This document shows positions 16,892 to 25,938 of a stretch of DNA of 64,000 nucleotides, in pieces (the stretch's first letter is position 1; the number at the start of each line of letters is the position of its first letter). Source of the stretch: Acidianus infernus (GTDB taxonomy: Archaea > Thermoproteota > Thermoprotei_A > Sulfolobales > Sulfolobaceae); NCBI RefSeq assembly GCF_009729545.1, contig NZ_WFIY01000004.1, positions 966,001 through 1,030,000 on the forward strand, written 5' to 3'. The notes below the pieces were generated by a model, which was given only the letters and a program-made list of their open reading frames with translations, was not told where the DNA came from and made no database searches. The position numbers and the translations under genes were made by a program.

Positions 16892-17335
16892 GTGACCTAC
16901 TGGCTAATACCGATTCAAGAGGACATGTGGGATACTATTCGTTACGAAGGAGTTTACGGTTATAAACAAGACTTAAGCCAATATATAGCCAAGGGAGATT
17001 ATTTAATAATCTACGTAAGTAAATATTACGCTAAAGTTTACGGAGGAAAAATAGTAGGCATAGTAAAAGTTTTGACAGAATGGTACCGCGATGAGACCCC
17101 AATTTTCCCAGAAGAGAAAGTGAGGAATAGAGCACTCTTTCCTTATAGAGTTAGGGTAGAGCCAGTAATAATTGGAGTCTGTGATTTCAAGTCAATACTT
17201 GATAAGATAGTTTTCATAGAAGATAAGGCACAGCTAGCCAAGTATCTTAGGAATGCTCCAGCAAATCTAAAGAGACCTATACCAGAACAGGATGCAAAAC
17301 TAATTGAAGAATGCCTTAATGGTCATATTTACTAA
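16892..17335 (+). CDS. EVE (PUA-like) domain protein
   Basis: The 147-aa protein is a single EVE domain: MTYWLIPIQEDMW at the start, YIAKGDYLIIYVSKYYAKVYGG as the binding strand pair (seen here over about residues 29-52), and PYRVRVEPV in the middle. EVE domains form a PUA-like pocket that recognises modified bases in DNA or RNA. The start is GTG 16892 with a well-placed TATA box, so the mRNA is probably leaderless. A decayed related-looking gene lies at 42903-43436. Its target base is not known. Confidence 0.85.
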   Translation: MTYWLIPIQEDMWDTIRYEGVYGYKQDLSQYIAKGDYLIIYVSKYYAKVYGGKIVGIVKVLTEWYRDETPIFPEEKVRNRALFPYRVRVEPVIIGVCDFKSILDKIVFIEDKAQLAKYLRNAPANLKRPIPEQDAKLIEECLNGHIY

Positions 17336-17489
17336 GTGTAGAGTCCTAATAAATGTAATTATCATTTTTTGTTTTTATTAACTTTCTATTCATTCTCTAA
17401 TATACATAATCTATATAGCACTATATAGTCTCTCGTATGTATATAGGTAATATATATAACCTAGTTATCCTATATTAGCTTGAGGCTTA

Positions 17490-18905
17490 ATGAACCGATC
17501 GCCTTTCAGCGGCATTGACAGCTTGAAGCTAACTTTCAATCACATAAAAATTTGGTATACCTCAGGAATGGGATTTTTTACAGATGCATATGATTTATTT
17601 ATTATAGGCGCAATAATAGATATTTTTAAAGCGTATAACTTACCTGGCTTTCAATTAAATTCTTTTTATGAGGGAATCTTAGCTTCTTCCGCAATAATAA
17701 CTGCCGTTTTAGGTCAAATAATATTTGGAATTCTAGGAGATAAAATAGGCAGGAAAAAAGTTTACGGAGTAGAGGCAAGCTTACTATCAGCAGGAGCTTT
17801 TCTTAGTGCCTTTTCTCCTAATCTACTATGGTTAATAATATTTAGAATGATTATGGGTGTTGGAATTGGCGGGGATTATCCCATCTCGGCAACAATAATG
17901 AGCGAATACGCTAACGTTAAAGATAGAGGGAAACTTATCTCATTAGTCTTTGCTAACCAAGGAATAGGAACATTAGTTGCAGTGGCAGTGGGAGCGATCT
18001 CTACCTATACTTTGCCTCCTGACATTGCATGGAGAGTTATGGCAGGAGTTGGTGCAATTCCTGCAGCAACTGTAATATACTTGAGAAGGAAAGTTCCTGA
18101 AACTCCTAGGTATGCCGCATTAGTAAAAGGAGATTTGAAAGAAGCTGAAAAGAGTGCTTCGTTTTTGGGTGCAAAGTTGAATTTAAGTAAAATAGAAGTT
18201 AAAAAGATGTCCTTCTCGGAGTTTCTAGATAAATATTGGAAATTATTAATAGGAACTGCAGGAACTTGGCTAATACTCGATATGGCATACTATGGAACAG
18301 GAATTTATTCCGGTCCTATAGTTTCATCAATTCTAGGTCAGCCTTCAAGTGTAGGTCAAGAAATAGTATTTGCAGGTATTCCTTTCATGGTAGGTTTCTT
18401 TGGATACTTTACTGCAGTAGCTTTAATGGACAAGTTAGGTAGGAAAGTTATACAAACTCAAGGATTTGTAATGATGGCAATAATTTACCTCATAGTTTCA
18501 GCCGTAATGATAGTTACTTACACATCGAAAGGCCCTAAGGTTAGTGGGTTCTTAATACCAGCTGAGGCAGCGTTCATGCTATATGCATTGAGCTTCTTCT
18601 TCATTGATTTTGGGCCAAATACGACAACTTTCGTTATCCCTGCCGAGGTTTATCCTACATCTTATAGGACTACTGGCCACGGTATTTCTGCAGCAGCAGG
18701 TAAGATTGGTGCAGCAATAACCACTTACTTATTCCCAACTTTGCTAACAATAATGGGTCTTAAGGAACTTTTGATCATGCTATCATTACTAAGTATACTT
18801 GGTGCAGTAATAACTATTGTATTCGTAAAAGAGCCTAAAATGAAGAGCTTAGAAGAACTTACCGGAGAATTAAAAGGAGAAAAAGAAGAAGAAGAAAAGG
18901 CTTAA
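17490..18905 (+). CDS. MFS transporter, phosphate/organic anion:H+ symporter type
   Basis: This 471-aa protein has twelve membrane helices. GMGFFTDAYDLFIIG in helix 1 and GDKIGRKKVYGVE in the loop 2-3 motif, with GVGIGGDYPIS in helix 4, match the PHS (phosphate:proton) and related subfamilies of the sugar porter group. It would import phosphate or an organic acid with protons. The tail GELKGEKEEEEKA is acidic and cytosolic. Upstream, two 8-base palindromes CTATATAG lie two bases apart at 17411-17428 and may be an operator. It is a paralogue of the transporter at 25939. Confidence 0.82.
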   Translation: MNRSPFSGIDSLKLTFNHIKIWYTSGMGFFTDAYDLFIIGAIIDIFKAYNLPGFQLNSFYEGILASSAIITAVLGQIIFGILGDKIGRKKVYGVEASLLSAGAFLSAFSPNLLWLIIFRMIMGVGIGGDYPISATIMSEYANVKDRGKLISLVFANQGIGTLVAVAVGAISTYTLPPDIAWRVMAGVGAIPAATVIYLRRKVPETPRYAALVKGDLKEAEKSASFLGAKLNLSKIEVKKMSFSEFLDKYWKLLIGTAGTWLILDMAYYGTGIYSGPIVSSILGQPSSVGQEIVFAGIPFMVGFFGYFTAVALMDKLGRKVIQTQGFVMMAIIYLIVSAVMIVTYTSKGPKVSGFLIPAEAAFMLYALSFFFIDFGPNTTTFVIPAEVYPTSYRTTGHGISAAAGKIGAAITTYLFPTLLTIMGLKELLIMLSLLSILGAVITIVFVKEPKMKSLEELTGELKGEKEEEEKA

Positions 18906-18939
18906 TTTTTGCGTTCTATTTCTTATTTAAGGTGAAATT

Positions 18940-19623
18940 TTGCAATATCAAATTGTAGGAGATGATATCCAATACGTTAAGGTTTTCTTAAATCCTGGAG
19001 AGAAAATTTATGCTGACGCAGGGCATATAATGTCCAAGAGCTCTTCTGTTACTATTCAAGCAAAAATGAGAGGAGGAATTCTTTCTGCAATAAAAAGGGA
19101 ATTAACGGGGGCAACATTTTTCGTAACTGAGCTTATAGGTCCGGGAGAGGTAAATATTGCAGGCGTTTTTCCAGGAAAAATAGTACCAATACAACTTAAT
19201 GGTAAAGGAATTCTTGTAGAATCTCATTCATTTTTATTCGCAGAAGATTCTGTAAACTATGACGCTAGGCTTGCCCCTTTAGCTCCAGCAATTTTAGGAG
19301 GAGAAGGGCTATTTCTTGCTACATTTAACGGTGTAGGCCTAGTTTTTCTGCATGCTTATGGCGGATTGTATGAAATCAATTTAATGCCTGGGCAAAGCAT
19401 AGATATAGAGGCTTCTCATTTACTTGCGTTAGAAGAAGGAATGCAATTCACGGTTACTAGAGTTGGAGGATTTAAAACAATGTTATTTGGGGGAGAAGGT
19501 TTATATTTCGTTAGAGTTGTAGGGCCAGGAAAGGTTTGGATTCACTCTATTACTGCACAGCAGATGGCTTCAGCGTTAATGCCCTTCCTCCCTGGAGGTC
19601 AGAAAGGAGGTCTACCGTTCTAA
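18940..19623 (+). CDS. AIM24/TIGR00266 family protein
   Basis: The 227-aa protein is a beta-rich AIM24-type fold: LNPGEKIYADAGHIMSKS at the start, a repeated GE/GP turn pattern, LLALEEGMQFTVTRVGGFKT in the last third and a Gly-rich end LPGGQKGGLPF. Bacterial and archaeal members are common but of unknown function. The start is TTG 18940, preceded by GGTGAA near 18931 as ribosome binding site. It follows the MFS gene by 34 bases and may be co-transcribed. Confidence 0.85.
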   Translation: MQYQIVGDDIQYVKVFLNPGEKIYADAGHIMSKSSSVTIQAKMRGGILSAIKRELTGATFFVTELIGPGEVNIAGVFPGKIVPIQLNGKGILVESHSFLFAEDSVNYDARLAPLAPAILGGEGLFLATFNGVGLVFLHAYGGLYEINLMPGQSIDIEASHLLALEEGMQFTVTRVGGFKTMLFGGEGLYFVRVVGPGKVWIHSITAQQMASALMPFLPGGQKGGLPF

Positions 19624-19682
19624 ATAGATCTATATAGCTAATAGTAGGATATATTTATTTTTCCGCTTTAGTATATAGTCAC

Positions 19683-20336
19683 ATGCCTTATGCAATATCC
19701 GTAGATTTTGGCGAAACGCTTGTAGGTTTTAGGCCAAGGTCTTATGAATATATGATAGGAATACTTAAGGATTACGGGTACGAAATAGATGAAAGAACTT
19801 TCTTTAGAGCTTTAGTTAAAGTCTTAGGGAAGAGTAACTTTGCCAATGAAGAAGGATTAAATCCCCTTAACCTCCACGAGTTATTTTATGAACTAGGTAT
19901 TCATCCTTGTAGGAAAATAATAGAGGAAATTGCTAACAAGGATAAGTACCAAGATTATTTCCTTTATGAGGACGCTATCGACTTTCTTAAGGAAGTTAAA
20001 AAGAAGTACAAAGTTGTTATAGTTTCAAATTCTACTAAGAGAATACATAAAATTGTAAAAGAATTTGAACTGGATAAGTACGTAGACAAAGTAATAGCTT
20101 CTTGCGATATTGGCGTAGTTAAGCCAAATCCTAAGATATTTGCTTATGCTAAAAGATATGTAGGAGATATTCTTCTACATGTAGGGGATATTTACGAACT
20201 TGACGTAATAGGAGCTAAGAGAGCGTTTATTAACGGTATACTTTTGGATAGGTTTAACTTTTATCCTGAGATAAAAATTAAGGCTAAGACTCTCTACGAC
20301 ATATTAAGGTACATGGAAATTAAAGGTCTAATTTAA
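19683..20336 (+). CDS. HAD-superfamily hydrolase with altered motif I
   Basis: The HAD motifs are in order: motif I DFGETL near residue 8, motif II SNST near 118, Lys in VVKPNPKIF near 148 and motif III HVGDIYELDVIGA near 166. A helical cap lies at about 20-85. Motif I has Gly where phosphatases have the second Asp (DxDxT), the usual acid/base for phosphatase action. It may therefore be a slow phosphatase, act as a dehalogenase-like enzyme or use another acid. The 3' end overlaps the convergent amidohydrolase gene by 4 bases. Confidence 0.8.
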   Translation: MPYAISVDFGETLVGFRPRSYEYMIGILKDYGYEIDERTFFRALVKVLGKSNFANEEGLNPLNLHELFYELGIHPCRKIIEEIANKDKYQDYFLYEDAIDFLKEVKKKYKVVIVSNSTKRIHKIVKEFELDKYVDKVIASCDIGVVKPNPKIFAYAKRYVGDILLHVGDIYELDVIGAKRAFINGILLDRFNFYPEIKIKAKTLYDILRYMEIKGLI

Positions 20337-21421
20337 ACGCCATAAAGCTTTGCCGCATTGTCCTCTGCGATCATTTTTATTATCATCGAGGAATCCTTCT
20401 CGTCAATAATTTCCTCATTTTCCATCTCTTCTACAATTGAGGTTATATATTTTCTAAATAATTTTGCGGAAATCCAAGCTATTTCTGGAATTTCAAAAGC
20501 GTCAGAGCCATACATTACTTTATTTGCTGGAGCTATTTGTAATACCTCTCTTAAAACATCTCTTCCTGCAGTAGTGGCAAATGGAAAGATTTGAGATACG
20601 TCTAAATATACTGAAGGAAATAGGTAACTCATCCATGCACTTTCTCTATGAAATGGAAATCCTGCGTGAACTAAAACTAGCTTTCCTTCATATTTTCTAA
20701 CCAAATCTGTTAAGTAAGAAGGTCTTGAAAGTTCAAGCTTAATGTCCCTATCCCCTGCTCCAGTATGAACTTGAAACGGAACATCTAATTCTTTCGCAAT
20801 CTCCATGGTTTTACAAAATAAGTAATCTCTGAAACCTTTTGCTTTCCTTCCGAACCATTCCCTTTCTTCATCTAAAAAGTCGTTTCTTGCAAGGTTCTCG
20901 TCACAGATTATCTTTAACCCTGTCCTATAAGCAATTATTGACTTAAAACCAGCGTAGTTCTCTTCCTTTATTTTGCTCCTCAAAGTCTCTTCAAAAACTT
21001 CTATAGCCTTATCAAAGGGTAATGAGAAGAGATTTTCGTTTATTATGGTCTCTATCCTAAAAAGTAGTCTATACTTCACGGGTATTTCTTGTTCTTTTTT
21101 ACCGAAACCTTCGTCAATAACAAATGCTCTTATTTTAGCATCTTCCATTAAAAATTTTATATAATTAACAGGATCGTCTTTTATTCTTCTATTCCTCTCA
21201 TCTATAAAATTCTCTCCAAGTAATTTTTTCATATAGTTTCTTAGCATTAGGTAAAAAGGTCTCCAAGAGTTCATTGAAACTATTCTATCGGATAAGGAAG
21301 GTAGTTCTTCTTCCCTCCAAGACTCTGAAGAAGCCATCATGAACTCTTTTTCGTCCATAACCTTTGCTGAGAACCAATGAGAGTGAGAATCTACTATTTC
21401 AAAGTTTTCTATAGACTTCAT
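20333..21421 (-). CDS. Amidohydrolase (PF04909 type) paired with GS-like enzyme
   Basis: The 362-aa protein is a TIM-barrel amidohydrolase: metal ligands in VDSHSHWF (HxH), VPFQVHTGAGDRD, LVLVHAGFPFHRE and KVMYGSDAFEIPE. It overlaps the 3' end of the GS-like gene by 23 bases on the same strand, so the two are translationally coupled. In fungal FluG and plant nodulin/GS proteins these same two modules are fused, amidohydrolase first. The substrate is probably an amide or gamma-glutamyl conjugate, but this is inferred from the pairing. Confidence 0.82.
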   Translation of the reverse strand: MKSIENFEIVDSHSHWFSAKVMDEKEFMMASSESWREEELPSLSDRIVSMNSWRPFYLMLRNYMKKLLGENFIDERNRRIKDDPVNYIKFLMEDAKIRAFVIDEGFGKKEQEIPVKYRLLFRIETIINENLFSLPFDKAIEVFEETLRSKIKEENYAGFKSIIAYRTGLKIICDENLARNDFLDEEREWFGRKAKGFRDYLFCKTMEIAKELDVPFQVHTGAGDRDIKLELSRPSYLTDLVRKYEGKLVLVHAGFPFHRESAWMSYLFPSVYLDVSQIFPFATTAGRDVLREVLQIAPANKVMYGSDAFEIPEIAWISAKLFRKYITSIVEEMENEEIIDEKDSSMIIKMIAEDNAAKLYGV

Positions 21422-22688
21422 ATTCCCAGTCCGTTACATAACTCTCATATTCTTCTACTTCTGCAGTCTTTACTTTTATGAATTCGTCGACAATCTTATT
21501 TCCTATTTTCTCCTTCAATATTGAATCCTTATTTAGCTCGTTTAGTGCTTCTCTCAAGTTTCTAGGTAAATCTTCTATGTCTTTCCTATAATACGCATTC
21601 TCATTAACCGGAGAAGGAGGCTTTAATCCCCTTTCTATTCCGTCCATTCCTGCTTGTATTAATGCTGTTAATAGTAAATAAGGATTAGTAGAAGGATCTG
21701 GAACTCTATATTCAATTCTCCTGTCAATTGAAGACATACCAGGATAAGGTGTTGGAATTCTTAACATGGACGATTTATTATTGTAGCCATAGGCGATCTT
21801 CGTTGGAGCCCAAGACCCTGGAACTAACCTTTTATAAGAATTTATTGTTGGTGCGGCAATTGCAGTTAAGGCTTTGGCATGTTCAATAATACCTGCTATA
21901 AAATTGTAAGCTATTTCACTTAAGCCAAGTTTATCTTTCTCATCAAAAAATAGGTTAGAATTCCCCTTCCAAATACTTAGATTTAAGTGAAGCCCAGAAC
22001 CGGCAAGTTTATTGAAAGGCTTAGGCATAAAGTTTGCCTCTATTCCGTGTCTTATAGCTACTTGCCTAGCTATTTCCTTAAAAATTACAACTTCGTCTGC
22101 ACTTCTTAAAGAATCCTTATGAAGTACGTCAAATTCATATTGACCCGGACCGTATTCTTTAATTATCCTCAGTATATCTATTCCATTATCGTCAACTAAT
22201 TTCGCAATTTCTGAAATTACAGGATTATTGTAAAAAGCTGAGGGATCAAAACACCTTGCATCGTCATAAGGTTTTTTATCTTTTACCAAGTAAAATTCAA
22301 TCTCAAAAGAGGATCTAAATTCGTATCCGTACTCTTCTTTAATTTTATCAAGCGTAGACTTTAGAGTTGACCTTACGTCGTATTCCCAAGGTTTTCCGTT
22401 AGAATAAAGATTACAGATCACCATTGCAGAAGGTGGGAAAATTGATAATGTTGAGAGATCCGGAACTAAGAATACGTCTTCGTCCTCTGGTCCGAAGGAA
22501 CCGTAAGGAGATAAAGTATCCATCGGAGTAAAGCTAAACATTGCCTTAGTTAGCCCTATTCCTGTCTTAACCATTTCGTCTACGTGATCTACGTAAGCAC
22601 CTTTTGCCCTTATATAACCGTCTAATCCGACCCAAGTAAATCTTAATATATCTATTCCTTTCTCTTTTAATTCCTGTCCTACTTGCAT
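21399..22688 (-). CDS. Glutamine-synthetase-like gamma-glutamyl ligase
   Basis: The 429-aa protein carries the GS catalytic elements: FEIEFYL (metal Glu), GPGQYEFDV, GSGLHLNLSIW, NSYKRLVPGSWAPT and RIEYRVPDPSTNPYL. The N-terminal beta-grasp motif is WVGLDGYIRAKG, which differs from true glutamine synthetase. Such proteins join glutamate to an amine (PuuA-like or FluG-like) with ATP in the cytosol. The conserved adenylylation Tyr region is not evident. It lies first in an operon with the overlapping amidohydrolase and is divergent to the M20 enzyme, so amide or amine catabolism is likely rather than ammonia assimilation. Confidence 0.83.
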   Translation of the reverse strand: MQVGQELKEKGIDILRFTWVGLDGYIRAKGAYVDHVDEMVKTGIGLTKAMFSFTPMDTLSPYGSFGPEDEDVFLVPDLSTLSIFPPSAMVICNLYSNGKPWEYDVRSTLKSTLDKIKEEYGYEFRSSFEIEFYLVKDKKPYDDARCFDPSAFYNNPVISEIAKLVDDNGIDILRIIKEYGPGQYEFDVLHKDSLRSADEVVIFKEIARQVAIRHGIEANFMPKPFNKLAGSGLHLNLSIWKGNSNLFFDEKDKLGLSEIAYNFIAGIIEHAKALTAIAAPTINSYKRLVPGSWAPTKIAYGYNNKSSMLRIPTPYPGMSSIDRRIEYRVPDPSTNPYLLLTALIQAGMDGIERGLKPPSPVNENAYYRKDIEDLPRNLREALNELNKDSILKEKIGNKIVDEFIKVKTAEVEEYESYVTDWEYEVYRKL

Positions 22689-22802
22689 AAAATAATTTAT
22701 TTCTACAAGGTAATATGCTTTAATTCATAGATATCCTAAAAGTTTGTTGTTACATATTATTTAGAATGAATTTATTATATCATTTTCATTAAACCTCTCC
22801 AC

Positions 22803-23993
22803 ATGAATATAACAGAAATTGCTGAAAAACTTTTGAAAGATAGCGAGAGTATAGAGAATGATGTAATAGCGATTAGAAGAATATTACATGAGAACCCTGA
22901 ATTACCGTTTCAGGAAACTAATACGTCAAGGCTTATAGAGGAAAAGCTAAGGTCTTTAGGAATACAGACAAGGAGGCTTTCTACTACAGTAATAGGTTTA
23001 ATTGACAGTGGAAAACCTGGAAAAACTGTAGCATTAAGGGTACAGATAAGTGCGTTGCCTATAACTGAAAAGACTAATTTACAATTCTCTTCGAAAATTC
23101 CCGGCATTATGCACGCTTGTGGTCACGACGCTAACGTAGCAATGCTTTTAGGAGCTGCGCAACTGCTAGTAAAGAATAAGGATTTATTATCTGGGAAAGT
23201 TAAACTTATTTTCCAAGCAGGCGAAGAGGAAGATTTAGGAGCTAAAGAGGTTATTTCTAATAATGAATTAGACGATGTAGATTACGTATTCGGCTTACAC
23301 GTATCGCCTTTTATTCCTTCGGGATTTTTTGCTACTAGAAAAGGAGCTTTAATGCCCTCATCTTCAAATTTTAAAATAAGAGTTAAGGGATTAGGAGGTC
23401 ACGTATCTTCTCCGCACTCAACTTTAGACCCAATTTTTATTTCTGCACAAATAGTTAACCTTCTTCACGGATTAACTTCCAGAATTGTTAACCCATTGGA
23501 TGGATTTACTCTTTCAATTACTTCTATACATTCCGGGACTAAAAGCAATATTATACCAGATGAGGCAGTAATGGAAGGTACAGTAAGAGGTTTTGACGTT
23601 TTTACTATCGAGAAAGTTAAATCAAAAATAAAAAGCTTAGTAGACTCTCTCTGCAAAAGCTTTAATGCAGATTGCGAAGTTACCTTTAGTGACAATTGTC
23701 CTCCCCTTATAAATTATCCAGAGATAACTTCTAGGGCTATGGATATCCTTAGCAACTTAAGAAGACCGATAGTAGAAATTGAACCGGTTATGCTGGCTGA
23801 CGATTTTTCACGTTATCTTCAATTAAAGCCTGGTTGTTATATCTTCATAGGTACTAGAAATCTGGAAAAAGGATGTATATATCCTACGCATAGTCCTATG
23901 TTTAAACTAGATGAGGATATTCTAAAATATGGATCTGCGGCTCTAGCTTTGTTGGCAATTTCATTCTCTAAGGAAGAAAGTACATTTAAATAA
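22803..23993 (+). CDS. M20-family amidohydrolase/carboxypeptidase
   Basis: The zinc motifs are clear: MHACGHDANVAMLLGAA (first zinc ligands), GEEEDLGAKEV (catalytic Glu and ligand), VFGLHVSP and the final THSPMFKLDE ligand His. A dimerisation lid lies in the middle (about 180-290). At 396 aa it fits aminoacylase/hippurate hydrolase-type enzymes that cut N-acyl amino acids or related amides. It faces the GS-like operon across a 114-base gap, so the three enzymes may share a nitrogen-compound pathway. Exact substrate unknown. Confidence 0.85.
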   Translation: MNITEIAEKLLKDSESIENDVIAIRRILHENPELPFQETNTSRLIEEKLRSLGIQTRRLSTTVIGLIDSGKPGKTVALRVQISALPITEKTNLQFSSKIPGIMHACGHDANVAMLLGAAQLLVKNKDLLSGKVKLIFQAGEEEDLGAKEVISNNELDDVDYVFGLHVSPFIPSGFFATRKGALMPSSSNFKIRVKGLGGHVSSPHSTLDPIFISAQIVNLLHGLTSRIVNPLDGFTLSITSIHSGTKSNIIPDEAVMEGTVRGFDVFTIEKVKSKIKSLVDSLCKSFNADCEVTFSDNCPPLINYPEITSRAMDILSNLRRPIVEIEPVMLADDFSRYLQLKPGCYIFIGTRNLEKGCIYPTHSPMFKLDEDILKYGSAALALLAISFSKEESTFK

Positions 23994-24026
23994 AGGTAAA
24001 GGTATATATTAAAAATAATAATTGCA

Positions 24027-25034
24027 ATGGCTAAAGTTAAACCTTTTATATCCACTGGTATTTTAAGGCTATTTAACAGAAAGAAATTACCAGTAATTGC
24101 AGGGCATAAGTTGCTTTACTCGTGTAATCTAAAATGTAAAATGTGTCCATTTTGGAGAAGAAAAGATGAGAAATTATTAACATTGGAAGAAGAGAGAATG
24201 ATGTTAAGAAAACTATCGGAACTCGGAGTAATTTTTATGGGCTTTGAAGGAGGAGAACCACTTCTAAGGAAGGATTTGCCTGAAATTCTAAAAGAATCTC
24301 ATGAAAGGTTTCATACTTCATTAGTTACTAATGGTTTACTACTAAAAGCAAGGTTTAACGAAATAAAGAAATACTTGGACTACCTTTTCGTATCTCTTGA
24401 TGGAATTGGAGAAACTCATGACGAAATAAGAGGCGTTAAAGGCTCTTTCAATAAGACTTTAGAAGGTATAAAAATTGCAAAAGAGGAAGTATCCTTAGCA
24501 ATTTCTACGACTTTAACTAGAGAAAATCTTGATGAGGCAGAAAAAATTGTTAATTTAGCTGAGGAATTAGATGTTTTAGTTAATTTCCAAGTAGCGTATG
24601 ATTATTCTACAGCAGACAAAATGAGTCCAGAAAAAGAGAAATTAAGGAAAGTCCTAGAGAGGCTTCTTTATTTGAAGAAAGAAGGTAAACCAATAATGAA
24701 TACGAAAGAGTATTTTGAAGCTATACTCAATTCGTGGTATAAAGGTGTTCCTTGGACTTGTAAACCTTGGCTTACAATTAATATAGATCCTCAAGGCAGG
24801 ATAGTTTTACCCTGCTATGTCCTTAACGAGTACACTGGTAGTAAAAGAATTTGGGAAATAGATATTAAATCCCTTTGGGAAAGCTATGACTGGAAAAAAT
24901 ACGAAAGTTGTAATAAATGTGCGCTATCTTGCTATTTAGAACCCTCAATATTTACATGGAGTAACTTCTCGATAGTAAAGGAAAGAATAATAGATGGAAT
25001 GATATCTATCATTTCAACTTCATTAGGATTTTGA
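24027..25034 (+). CDS. Radical SAM protein
   Basis: The SAM-binding iron-sulfur motif is SCNLKCKMCPF near residues 33-43 (C-x3-C-x2-C), followed by GFEGGEPLLRKDL (the GGEP SAM-binding turn). A C-terminal cysteine set (CKPW, then CYVL, CNKCALSCYL) could hold an extra cluster, as in SPASM/twitch proteins. It should generate a 5'-deoxyadenosyl radical to modify a peptide or small molecule. The gene follows the M20 gene by 33 bases. No small peptide substrate is evident next to it; lipid or cofactor modification is an alternative. Confidence 0.83.
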   Translation: MAKVKPFISTGILRLFNRKKLPVIAGHKLLYSCNLKCKMCPFWRRKDEKLLTLEEERMMLRKLSELGVIFMGFEGGEPLLRKDLPEILKESHERFHTSLVTNGLLLKARFNEIKKYLDYLFVSLDGIGETHDEIRGVKGSFNKTLEGIKIAKEEVSLAISTTLTRENLDEAEKIVNLAEELDVLVNFQVAYDYSTADKMSPEKEKLRKVLERLLYLKKEGKPIMNTKEYFEAILNSWYKGVPWTCKPWLTINIDPQGRIVLPCYVLNEYTGSKRIWEIDIKSLWESYDWKKYESCNKCALSCYLEPSIFTWSNFSIVKERIIDGMISIISTSLGF

Positions 25035-25371
25035 TCTTTTTGATAAAGATAATGAATAATATATAAAATTAATTAAATATTGAATTTTATAATTTTTTCT
25101 TTTGAATATTAAATTATAAATAGGAATTATTTTTATTCATGATAACCATATAGATAGTCATTGAAATTCCATTTATATTTTGAATTTAAACAAGCTCTTC
25201 TTACATTTTGTCCTAGTTGTTGTTTTAAGATTAACTAGTTACACATAACAATTACATCTTTAGTATAAATTTTAATTTTATTGATAAAAAAGATGAGATT
25301 ACTTATTTTATAATCACGTTCTTAAGTATAATATAGCCTTCTTTTTGTCAATTCTGCTATCTCGTGAAAGC

Positions 25372-25488
25372 TTATTGGGTAACTTTCACTTCCTTAGCCT
25401 TTTCCGTGAAATTGTTTTCTTTCAGCGTATACTTTTCTGGATTTGATAATAGATCTTCTATTTCCTTCTCGTGGTTATTTCTGACTTC
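25372..25488 (-). pseudogene. C-terminal fragment of an unknown coding sequence
   Basis: The minus strand reads 39 codons without a stop, EEVRNNHEKEIEDLLSNPEK followed by YTLKENNFTEKAKEVKVTQ and TAA at 25374-25372. A TAG stands directly before the first codon and no start is present. The composition is that of a normal charged protein tail. It abuts the transposon-end-like hairpin of copy B, as if the insertion had cut the gene. The parent family is not recognised. Confidence 0.4.
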
Positions 25489-25493
25489 CTCCT

Positions 25494-25660
25494 AGAAGGG
25501 TTCCCTCCCAAGGGAGTTCATCGATTCGGGTGGCTCAGAGCATTGGAAGAGTGAGGAGCTTTCAAAATGCTGAGGAGAAGCGTCATTAGCGTCACTAAAA
25601 GTTTTTAAACTTTCTTGCGTTACCTATCCCCTTTCCTCCCCCTTAACCCCCGTTTCTGTA
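25494..25660 (-). mobile_element. IS200/IS605-like 3'-end remnant (copy B), no transposase
   Basis: Read on the minus strand, it starts at 25659 with ACAGAAACGGGGGTTAAGGG and GGGAGGAAAG (25 of 29 bases as in copy A at 15573), then CAAGAAAGTTT, and ends near 25515-25494 with GAACTCCCTTGGGAGGGAAC, a hairpin like those at IS605/TnpB right ends. In one frame both copies encode similar residues (TE-x-G-I/V-KG-x-E), which would fit a tnpB 3' tail overlapping its guide RNA. No transposase frame remains. The element name is inference. Confidence 0.5.
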
Positions 25661-25938
25661 ACCCCGAAAATTCCAGTCTCTGAATATATACTTTCCATGT
25701 CGCTCATTGACGCCATGTTTTAATTACCACATAAGATAGAGGTATTTTTCTGAAACCTGGACTAGTACTTTCGTAACATACATATTTTAGGAACGAGTTG
25801 AAAATATGTCAGTTTCTATCTAAAAATTAACATTATACATTAACAAATCTATATAGATTTTAGAGTAAATATATGCAAATATAGTCCTATCGATTTTATG
25901 TCGAGAATGTTTAAAAAATGGCATAACTACATAGACAT

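Larger units (their letters stand above)
25035..25938. other. 900-base intergenic stretch without an intact gene
   Basis: The first 330 bases are very AT-rich and hold no frame I can support. A minus-strand coding fragment lies at 25372-25488 and the transposon-end-like remnant at 25494-25660. The final 250 bases are the upstream region of the MFS gene at 25939. Confidence 0.55.

Noticed and set aside
17411..17428. CTATATAG CA CTATATAG repeat before the MFS gene
   Set aside because: Such AT palindromes act as TATA boxes throughout the window; I did not list it as a separate operator.
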